5,980 nt of DNA. Origin: an uncultured Rubritalea sp. GTDB lineage: Bacteria > Verrucomicrobiota > Verrucomicrobiia > Verrucomicrobiales > Akkermansiaceae. Below the pieces are notes generated by a model. That model did not search any database. It was given only the letters and a program-made list of their open reading frames with translations, and was not told where the DNA came from. The translations under genes were made by a program, and so were the position numbers. The stretch covers positions 1 through 5,980 of the forward strand of contig CALFBV010000117.1 of NCBI GenBank assembly GCA_937951395.1. The letters run 5' to 3'. How positions within the stretch are numbered: the first letter of the stretch is position 1; each line of letters begins with the position of its first letter. Positions 1-5,148 of the stretch are shown one piece after another.

Positions 1-558
1 TTCATCTGGTTCTTTTTTACCTTTTAGAAAATGAAGTAGCTCATCATCTTTTTCAGCAAATGCTCCTTCAATTTCAGCACTTAAGAGATAACTGGAAGAG
101 GGCATAACTCCTTCGAAAATAGCCCACTGAAGTCCTGATATAATTTCAGGAGAAGGTTCTTCGAATTTATACTTAACTTTACTCATTTTATTCTTAAAGT
201 AATCATATTGAATTTTAAATTCCTTTTGATCTACACCTTCAGTAATAGTGGCATAGTAATACTCTCCTTCTTTATCTCCTTCACGAATATAAGTAGAATG
301 TCTAAAGTATGTTTTTATACCCTTGTTTTTTTGATATATGCCAGATATCAAATAGAAATTAGGATCTATGTCATGATCTAATCGACAACGCATCACGCAC
401 CCTCGAGGAGAAGACCTTAATATTATCATGTCGAAAGTAGGTTCCGTCATATAACGATATTTCCTATTTATCGATGCGTCTTCTGGCAGCCATTCCGCCA
501 CCTTAGAGCTCCCTATATCTGAAAAGATTAACGAAATTATTAATAATGTGTATTTCAT
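1..558 (-). CDS. Unrecognised secreted protein, N-terminal 186 codons (3' end beyond the left edge)
   Basis: An uninterrupted minus-strand frame runs from ATG at 558 to the window edge, giving 186 residues without a stop. It begins MKYTLLIISLIFSDIGSSKV, a short basic-plus-hydrophobic start that could be a brief export signal. The rest is a soluble, charged, aromatic-rich sequence with many Lys, Glu and Tyr residues and no internal membrane segment. Only two cysteines are visible, close together near residues 54 to 58 (GCVMRCRL). I recognise no domain. The start is supported by the hydrophobic N-terminus and by a gene-tail remnant ending 9 bp upstream, an operon-like spacing. The DNA is AT-rich like the 161-residue gene upstream and unlike the plus-strand genes. 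It could be a partner or immunity-type gene of the RHS cluster, but only position suggests that. Confidence 0.72.
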   Translation of the reverse strand, partial: MKYTLLIISLIFSDIGSSKVAEWLPEDASINRKYRYMTEPTFDMIILRSSPRGCVMRCRLDHDIDPNFYLISGIYQKNKGIKTYFRHSTYIREGDKEGEYYYATITEGVDQKEFKIQYDYFKNKMSKVKYKFEEPSPEIISGLQWAIFEGVMPSSSYLLSAEIEGAFAEKDDELLHFLKGKKEPDE

Positions 559-567
559 AGTTTACTT

Positions 568-660
568 TTAAGGTTTGTATTTATCTCTACCTGAGTTTGT
601 TTTATCTATGTGATAAAAACCATTGTCTTCAATCGCAAACATATAATTAAGACCATACAA
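568..660 (-). pseudogene. Short gene-tail remnant or tiny ORF between two secreted-protein genes
   Basis: Minus-strand frame reading LYGLNYMFAIEDNGFYHIDK and then about ten more residues to TAA at 570-568. An in-frame TAG lies at 663-661; upstream of that the same frame reads EKQVAPT back to the stop of the 161-residue gene. The only ATG in the frame (642) would give 24 residues and has no clear ribosome-binding site. The sequence looks protein-like and ends 9 bp before the next gene's ATG, as the 3' end of a real gene would. The LYG start recalls the NLYGF element of RHS tails, so it may be a second degraded RHS-type end, but the similarity is too short to be firm. It could also be noncoding. 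Confidence 0.3.
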
Positions 661-684
661 CTACGTGGGTGCTACTTGTTTTTC

Positions 685-1170
685 TTATTTTGGTTTAGTT
701 TGCTTTTTAAACATTTTACTAAGTAAAACTAGCAAACTTTCATCTTTGTGATTGTTAGCGTTATAAAAGTCAAATGTTGGATAGCCTTTTTTTACAAATA
801 TACTTGCTCTTGTCATACTTGACCTCACTACTAAACCATCAGATGAAACAGAGCTAGTCATTTTCCATACTTTTCCAGAAGTAATTAATTTATCTCCTAT
901 ATAAAAACCAATTTTTTGAGCCAGTTTTAACTTGCCAAATTTTTCATGTGCAAGGTCTGACAAAAATAATTCTCCTGTTTCTATAGAGAAAGAAATAACA
1001 TCCGATTCATTAATTATGACCTCACCCAATGTAATTTTATCCACATGATTTTGCTCTCCTTTTTTAACAACAGGCTGATCAATCAAACGCAGTGAAAAAA
1101 ATTGTCTCTTTGCTTCATCTGCATGTAAATTAAGCACCATTAAAAATAAAATTATTAGTCTATGTAACAT
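685..1170 (-). CDS. Small exported protein, possibly SecDF P1 head-like
   Basis: A 161-residue protein. Residues 1 to 17 (MLHRLIILFLMVLNLHA) form a typical signal peptide with likely cleavage after HA, so the product is probably periplasmic or extracellular. Residues about 55 to 116 (ESDVISFSIETGEL, then a helix-like stretch, then IGFYIGDKLITSGKVWKMTSS) follow the order seen in SecDF P1 head-like small proteins: a strand, a 'T-G-E-L' turn, a helix, then 'a displayed name or value such as FYIGDKLI' and an 'SS.S.DG' strand. This is pattern-based and unconfirmed. The tail is Lys-rich. The gene lies 40 bp downstream of the restored end of the RHS tail on the same strand, so the two may be co-transcribed. 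The DNA is AT-rich. No catalytic motif is visible, and a structural or binding role seems more likely than an enzyme. Confidence 0.75.
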   Translation of the reverse strand: MLHRLIILFLMVLNLHADEAKRQFFSLRLIDQPVVKKGEQNHVDKITLGEVIINESDVISFSIETGELFLSDLAHEKFGKLKLAQKIGFYIGDKLITSGKVWKMTSSVSSDGLVVRSSMTRASIFVKKGYPTFDFYNANNHKDESLLVLLSKMFKKQTKPK

Positions 1171-1210
1171 ATTGTATGAAATATAATTATTCTTCTTTAT
1201 CAGGGCAACA

Positions 1211-1929
1211 TCAACAAGTGATTTTCACATCTCCTTCAGGTTTATAAACATCATTATAGTCATCTACAGCATCAGGAATATCAGTGTATATGTTACACTG
1301 ACCATACTTACATGAATAAACATTTCCATCTCTCCGATATACATGCAGCTAGCCGGATTTGCACTATCTTCAAAAAGAATTACCTTGTGCTGGCATTTGG
1401 GACACGTAACAGATTTTTGGCAACTTACTTTCTTGCACCCAAATTTAGGTGGCACAGTATGAGGATTTGGTTCATCTCCTGGTCCTAGCTCCCATATTGG
1501 TGAGCACACACCATGTGCCATACAATTGAAATCAGGAGTCGCAGTGCCTGCATTTATTATACCATTGCTGTCAGGCATCGGTATATTTGTTGGCTCCCAG
1601 CCTAGCCTGTCAAACCAGTTATACGGTGAATTATAGCAGAACCCATAAAGATTTACTCCACCATCTTCCTCAATCGGGTCTCTGGATGGCCAATATCCCT
1701 GACGGGTTACTTCGTAGGTGTTCCTTTGTGGGGTGTGGGTTGTTTTATTATGGGCTAGGGGTGGGTTTTTGGCTGGGTTTCGAAGATGGGGTTTGTTGGT
1801 GGTGGGAGGAAGTGATGGTGTTTCTTTACCATGTTGCGTATAGGTTACGCGTCGGTGGGGTGTCGTAGTTGTAAGTGCATCGTAGTGGTTTATTGGTGGG
1901 GATGTGGTGCTATAGAGGTAAGGTTTCAT
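1211..1929 (-). pseudogene. RHS-repeat protein C-terminal fragment with cysteine-rich tip, frameshifted
   Basis: The intact frame from ATG 1929 to TAG 1264 gives 221 residues. Residues about 71 to 112 carry the RHS-associated core end: GYWPSRDPIEEDGGVNLYGF followed by CYNSPYNWFDRLGWEP. After the core comes a variable tip with Cys at 136, 142, 165, 170, 176 and 179, including CPKC. From about residue 195 the frame becomes implausible (MEMFIHVSMVSVTYTLIFLML). The -1 frame instead reads HVYRRDGNVYSCKYGQCNIY and continues acidic to TGA at 1213-1211, so one base appears lost at about 1335-1352. RHS proteins normally exceed a thousand residues; here the repeats are absent. Residues 1 to about 70 are a Thr/Pro/His/Asn-rich stretch unlike RHS sequence, from the G/T-rich DNA, so the start is uncertain. 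The tip may have been a zinc-ribbon toxin or a non-toxic domain; its activity is unknown. Confidence 0.7.
1720..1925 (+). other. G/T-rich strand-asymmetric tract with possible G-quadruplex
   Basis: The plus strand is dominated by G and T, with G-runs at 1730-1733, 1737-1739, 1752-1754, 1758-1761, 1763-1765, 1775-1777 and 1788-1791. The four runs within 1752-1777 are separated by loops of 3, 1 and 9 bases, a relaxed quadruplex pattern. The skew explains why the minus strand stays open here with Pro and Thr codons. It lies where the RHS repeats would normally be, immediately upstream of the recognisable RHS core end. Confidence 0.4.
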
Positions 1930-1982
1930 ATGGGCTGATCAGTTATAGAGAGATCTTGGCGGATGTTCATTGATTATGTTTC

Positions 1983-2011
1983 ATGTTACTCAGTGCGCTA
2001 TCAAGGGTCAA
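1983..2011 (-). promoter_or_regulatory. Candidate sigma70-type promoter reading toward the RHS fragment
   Basis: On the minus strand TTGACC (2011-2006) is followed by exactly 17 bases and then TAACAT (1988-1983). The -35 box matches 5 of 6 consensus bases and the -10 box 4 of 6. Transcription would start near 1976, about 47 bp before ATG 1929. No Shine-Dalgarno sequence precedes that ATG, which weakens the link to translation. The remaining 1930-2133 region holds no gene; it also contains the 6-bp inverted repeat TTGTTG (2068-2073) / CAACAA (2088-2093) with a 14-base loop and no adjoining T-run. Confidence 0.35.
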
Positions 2012-2122
2012 TATGAAAACAAATCTGTGTCTACGATTCCATACAGCTATGAGGGGGCGTAGTTGCGTTGTTGGAATTAATTTAGCTCAACAATGGGCTT
2101 CACATAGGGGGTAAGAAACCAC

Positions 2123-2137
2123 ATGATCTTTGAATGA
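2123..2137 (+). promoter_or_regulatory. Possible four-codon leader ORF overlapping the M20 gene start
   Basis: ATG at 2123 reads Met-Ile-Phe-Glu and stops at TGA 2135-2137, overlapping the M20 gene's ATG at 2134 in an ATGA arrangement. The purine-rich AGGGGGTAAG (2106-2115) lies 7 to 11 bases before this first ATG but about 20 bases before the M20 ATG. Ribosomes could therefore load at 2123 and restart at 2134 or 2137. This is an inference from spacing alone; it may be coincidental. Confidence 0.2.
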
Positions 2138-3279
2138 TGAACGTGGTAGAACTCCTGCAGACCCTGATCCGTATTCCAAGTGTGAACTCTGATAATGCGC
2201 CGGGTACTGACCTAGTGGATGAGCAGGGGATGGCGGATTTCTTAGAGAAATATTTGAGTGAGCATGGATTTGATGTGGTGCAGGAAGAGGTGCTACCTGG
2301 GAGACCGAATGTTATAGCGAGGGCTCCATACTCAGGAGGTGAAGGTGATGTGGATGAGCGTCCTAGGTTTTTTCTGGGGCCTCATTCTGATACGGTGGGA
2401 GTGGCTGGTATGGTGTTTGATCCTTTTTGTGGTGATCTCGTTGATGGTAAAATTTTAGGGAGAGGTGCATCTGATACTAAAGGTCCGATGGCGGCGATGA
2501 TCACTGCGTTGCTAGATAATGTGAAGCTACTAAAGGAGCTTCCAGTGGCGATAGATTTCGTGGCATTCATGGGCGAGGAGTCTACGCAGCAGGGTTCTCG
2601 GCACTTCGCGGAGCATCACGGGGATGAGTATGAATTTGCCATCGCAGGAGAGCCTACATCACTCAATGTAGTGAATGTGACTAAGGGAGCTGCTTGGCTT
2701 ACTCTTGAGGCCTCGGGTAAGGCGGCGCATTCTTCTCAGCCTGAGCGCGGGGAAAATGCGATCATGATCCTCGCTAAGTCTCTGGATTTGATGAACCGTA
2801 AACTATCTAACAGGTTAGCAACCTACACCCATCCTGAGCTAGGGCATTCTACGCTCAATATAGGAACGCTTCATGGCGGGACTCGGCCTAACATCGTGCC
2901 AGATCATGCAGTGGCGGAGATAGACATTCGCACCACTCCATCGCTGATGGATGCTGGTGGTGGTAGAGAAATCACGGAGGTGTTTATAGAGGAGATGAAG
3001 CTCCCAGTGAAACTTACCTCTAGCCATGAGAACCCGCCCATGGAAACTACGGAAGACAATCCTTACATTCAGAAAATACTCGCCGCTTGGCCTAGCTCGA
3101 AGTGTGTGGGGGCTCCATGGTTCTCTGACGCTGCTCACCTATCAAATGGTGGTATTCCGTCCGTTTGTGTGGGCCCTGGATCCATCGATCAAGCGCATAC
3201 GAAGGATGAGTTTATCAATATAGCGGACTTAGAAGAAGGGGTAGAGTTCTTCAGCGCGTTTATCCGTTCTTTTAAATGA
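2134..3279 (+). CDS. M20-family zinc metallopeptidase/amidohydrolase (ArgE/DapE/carboxypeptidase G2-like)
   Basis: A 381-residue cytosolic enzyme of normal family length with no signal peptide. Family members use two zinc ions to hydrolyse amide bonds of N-acylated amino acids or small peptides. Visible motifs in order: GPHSDTVG (ligand His84, Asp86), GRGASDTKGPMAAM (bridging Asp114), GEES (catalytic base Glu148, ligand Glu149), GEPTS (Glu173), GKAAHSSQPERGENA (dimerisation-domain His199), GGTRPNIVPD (substrate-binding Arg251 to Asn253) and AHTKDEF near the end (ligand His355). The lid/dimerisation domain covers about residues 182 to 295. All expected ligands are present, so it should be active. 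The substrate is not determined by sequence: acetylornithine, succinyl-diaminopimelate, other acyl-amino acids and dipeptides all remain possible, and no arginine or lysine pathway gene is nearby. ATG 2134 and 2137 are adjacent start candidates, neither with a well-placed ribosome-binding site. Confidence 0.93.
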   Translation: MMNVVELLQTLIRIPSVNSDNAPGTDLVDEQGMADFLEKYLSEHGFDVVQEEVLPGRPNVIARAPYSGGEGDVDERPRFFLGPHSDTVGVAGMVFDPFCGDLVDGKILGRGASDTKGPMAAMITALLDNVKLLKELPVAIDFVAFMGEESTQQGSRHFAEHHGDEYEFAIAGEPTSLNVVNVTKGAAWLTLEASGKAAHSSQPERGENAIMILAKSLDLMNRKLSNRLATYTHPELGHSTLNIGTLHGGTRPNIVPDHAVAEIDIRTTPSLMDAGGGREITEVFIEEMKLPVKLTSSHENPPMETTEDNPYIQKILAAWPSSKCVGAPWFSDAAHLSNGGIPSVCVGPGSIDQAHTKDEFINIADLEEGVEFFSAFIRSFK

Positions 3280-3320
3280 TGGGGCTTTTTACCACGAGTC
3301 TACACGAATGTGGAGAGTGA

Positions 3321-3359
3321 TGAAATCATTGCAAATGATGCCTCATGATGCCGATTTCA
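3321..3359. promoter_or_regulatory. Nested inverted and direct repeats upstream of the DUF457-type gene
   Basis: The 119-bp gap 3280-3398 contains a perfect 7-bp inverted repeat TGAAATC (3321-3327) / GATTTCA (3353-3359). Inside it are a tighter palindrome, ATCATT-gca-AATGAT (3325-3339), and the direct repeat ATGATGCC at 3335-3342 and 3345-3352, spaced one helical turn. TATATT at 3366-3371 could be a -10 box, but no good -35 precedes it. The layout suits a repressor or activator site or a leader hairpin. There is no T-run, so an intrinsic terminator for the M20 gene is unlikely. Confidence 0.25.
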
Positions 3360-3398
3360 CATGGTTATATTTTGTTGGAATCAGACTACTGAAAATAA

Positions 3399-3844
3399 AT
3401 GACTACAGTAACTCATGCCCTAGCACCAATTATCTTGGTGAAGTTGTTTCGGCTTAAGAACGATACTTTGACCAAGTATGATTATCTGTGGATCGCGATT
3501 TCGGGAGGTTTGGCGGATGTGCTCAATCCGCATATTTATCTCATTGACCGCCTCACTAGCTGGTCACATGGATTGCCATTTTGGGTGGTGTTCACTTTGA
3601 CTCTACTTGCCATTTCGCTGTGTTTCAGGCGTAAATTTAAGCTCCAAGTAGCGCTGTTCTGCTCATTCGCTTACGCGCTGCATCTATTGTTTGATGGTAT
3701 TTCTGGAGGGATCAATCTGCACTACCCTATAAAAACTACTACTGGGGAATGACTCTAGTGCCTTTTAACTACTGGATACCACTAGATATAGTGAACCTGA
3801 TGGTAACTTATTATCTCTTCCGCTGGCGGAAGATGCGCGCGTAG
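3399..3844 (+). pseudogene. DUF457/YdjM-type membrane-bound metal-dependent hydrolase, frameshifted at an A5 run
   Basis: The intact frame gives 117 residues ending at TGA 3750-3752. Family-like polar residues sit between hydrophobic segments: His6 in VTHAL, Asp40 and His45 in GGLADVLNPH, His57 in SWSHGLPF, and His95 and Asp99 in ALHLLFDG. After Lys112 (ATAAAAACT, 3729-3737) the -1 frame continues as N, YYWGMTLVPFNYWIPLDIVN and a final hydrophobic stretch to TAG 3842-3844. That is the expected family ending, with a Tyr/Trp/Pro-rich loop and a last membrane helix ending in basic residues. One added A would give 148 residues. Membrane segments lie at about 29-48, 58-76 and 84-100. The family is annotated as membrane-bound hydrolases, some LexA-regulated, but biochemistry is scarce. 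It may be a true mutation, a homopolymer sequencing error or slippage. The TPR gene starts 38 bp after the restored stop. Confidence 0.8.
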
Positions 3845-3882
3845 GTTTTTGTATTGAGTCCTCTCCCGATTCCATTTATCCT

Positions 3883-5007
3883 ATGACGATGTTGTTTCAT
3901 AGAATATCTAAAATATCGCTCAGTGTGATGGCTGTATGGTTGATGTCTTGTATTAATACCAGCTACTCTCGGCTAGACGAGGTGGAGATAACGGGGAATG
4001 AGCTGGATCTTATTTTGGGGCAGTTTGCTCATCATGGAGAGAGGTTTTATGAAAATGAAGTGGTGAGAACTAAGGAGGTTTTAGCTGAGAATGAAAATGA
4101 TTTTGTAGCGCGGAATGACCTAGCTTCAGCGTATATAAAACTGAAGCAGTATGAGAAGGCTGAGGCAGAATTTAATGAGAACGAGAAGCGGCATCCAGGC
4201 GAATATGAGACCGCGGCTAATAGAGGTGTGCTCTATAAGAAGATGGGGAAGTATAAGCTAGCTGCTGAATACATAGCGCTATCGCTTGAGACTAAAAAGG
4301 AAGGTCACATGGGGCTGGGAGATTATTATTTACGGATGACCCAGTGGCTGGATGCTGTGGAAAAAGAGGAATACTATTTTAAGAGTTTCTTGGGCATGGA
4401 GTATCTAGATAATCCTGGCACTGTTAGAGTGGGGATATTACCTAAAAAGGAATACCTACTTACTCTGATAAAAAATGATTATACATTTTCTGATGTTTAC
4501 CTCGTCTTAGGAGATGTTTATTTTCAGGAGGGAAAATATCAGTTAGCAATCCGCTGCTATCACCGAGCTAAGGGATTGGACCATCCACTCAAATACATCA
4601 TTATAAACGAGAGATTAAATGAAGTTGCTAAAGCTTTGAAGTCTGGGAAGAAATCAGATCAGATAGTGGAAGCTCCCATTATGGCGACTCATGAGAGACA
4701 AGTTGAGCAGGAAATAAAAGCGGCTAGAGAATGGTTGACAAAGTATCAAGAGCTTGAAGCGACGTTGATAGAAGAGGGTAAGCCAGTGGACTTTAAGAGT
4801 ATGAAAAAGGAGCTCATAGCACGCGGAATTAGTAAGCCAAAAGTGAAGGAAGCGATGATTTATAAAGGTAAGATAGTAGATGAGAACAAGGGTGCCCTAA
4901 ATTCCTATTATATCGATGGAGGTTTCCTTTCCAAGTTGGTAATAGCTGCTATCATTTCTGTTCTTCTTATGATGTTTTTTAGGTTGGTATGGAAGAAACG
5001 AAAGTGA
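3883..5007 (+). CDS. TPR protein with N-terminal export signal and C-terminal membrane anchor
   Basis: A 374-residue protein. Residues 1 to 23 form a basic then hydrophobic export signal ending LMSC; Cys23 could be lipidated, but Met at -2 makes the lipobox imperfect. TPR units are visible at about 74-107 (ARNDLASAYIKLKQYEKAEA), 108-141 (AANRGVLYKKMGKYKLAAEY) and 205-236 (VYLVLGDVYFQEGKYQLAIR), with the typical small and aromatic positions. Residues 270-325 are charged and helical, possibly coiled coil. Residues 350-367 form a membrane helix followed by WKKRK, so the C-terminus faces the cytoplasm and the TPR domain the periplasm. TPRs bind partner proteins; no enzyme motif is visible and the partner is unknown. 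ATG 3883 is the first start; ATG 3889 is also possible. It probably shares a transcript with the DUF457 gene 38 bp upstream. Confidence 0.85.
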   Translation: MTMLFHRISKISLSVMAVWLMSCINTSYSRLDEVEITGNELDLILGQFAHHGERFYENEVVRTKEVLAENENDFVARNDLASAYIKLKQYEKAEAEFNENEKRHPGEYETAANRGVLYKKMGKYKLAAEYIALSLETKKEGHMGLGDYYLRMTQWLDAVEKEEYYFKSFLGMEYLDNPGTVRVGILPKKEYLLTLIKNDYTFSDVYLVLGDVYFQEGKYQLAIRCYHRAKGLDHPLKYIIINERLNEVAKALKSGKKSDQIVEAPIMATHERQVEQEIKAAREWLTKYQELEATLIEEGKPVDFKSMKKELIARGISKPKVKEAMIYKGKIVDENKGALNSYYIDGGFLSKLVIAAIISVLLMMFFRLVWKKRK

Positions 5008-5087
5008 AGCGGCCTGAGTTCAAAAAAGTCATCGTAAACTCAGCCGAGTATCTGGCAGAGCTGAAGCACGCTGTAAAGGTGGAGTGA
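4989..5087 (+). CDS. Possible 32-residue ORF overlapping the TPR gene end
   Basis: ATG 4989 opens a frame of 32 residues, beginning MEETKVKRPEFKKVIVNSAE and ending KVE before TGA 5085-5087. It overlaps the last 19 bp of the TPR gene in another frame, an arrangement that allows translational coupling. The composition (many Lys, Glu and Val, no rare residues) looks protein-like and predicts a soluble helical peptide. No ribosome-binding site stands out and no family is recognised. It may be a chance ORF or the leftover start of a truncated gene. Confidence 0.3.
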   Translation: MEETKVKRPEFKKVIVNSAEYLAELKHAVKVE

Positions 5088-5111
5088 ACGATAGAGAATC
5101 ACTAATATTAT
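5084..5111 (+). promoter_or_regulatory. Weak candidate promoter for the sulfatase gene
   Basis: TATTAT at 5106-5111 matches 5 of 6 bases of a -10 box. GTGAAC at 5084-5089, 16 bases upstream, is a poor -35. A start near 5118 would leave a leader of about 30 bases. The gap 5088-5148 contains no other recognisable element apart from the ribosome-binding site. Confidence 0.22.
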
Positions 5112-5130
5112 AGTTGCACCACTATCTAGC

Positions 5131-5140
5131 GGGGGTAAGG
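5131..5140 (+). promoter_or_regulatory. Ribosome-binding site of the sulfatase
   Basis: GGGGGTAAGG ends 8 bases before ATG 5149, separated by a T-run. The TAAGG part is complementary to the conserved anti-Shine-Dalgarno sequence. It supports a start at 5149 or the adjacent ATG 5152. Confidence 0.5.
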
Positions 5141-5148
5141 TTTTTTTC

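Noticed and set aside
1587..1868. Plus-strand 93-codon ORF antisense to the RHS tail
   Set aside because: It lies opposite the conserved RHS core and its Gly/Val/Trp-rich product simply mirrors the G/T-rich DNA; no ribosome site or family match.
2068..2093. TTGTTG/CAACAA inverted repeat as a terminator or integron attC site
   Set aside because: The stem is only 6 bp, there is no T-run, and the R' and R'' core sites of attC are absent.
2382..3223. ORFs of 62, 99 and 65 codons in other frames within the M20 gene
   Set aside because: The M20 frame contains every catalytic motif across this span, so these are shadow frames.
3280..3300. G-run plus T-run after the M20 stop as an intrinsic terminator
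   Set aside because: GGGG followed by CTTTTT has no matching upstream stem that could form a stable hairpin.
2068..3381. Ten-base repeat TTGTTGGAAT at 2068 and 3372, upstream of two genes
   Set aside because: Several shared 10-mers are expected by chance in a window of this size, and the surrounding sequence does not match.
2107..5139. Nine-base match GGGGGTAAG upstream of the M20 and sulfatase genes as a shared regulatory motif
   Set aside because: Both are better explained as purine-rich ribosome-binding sites; two copies are too few for a motif.
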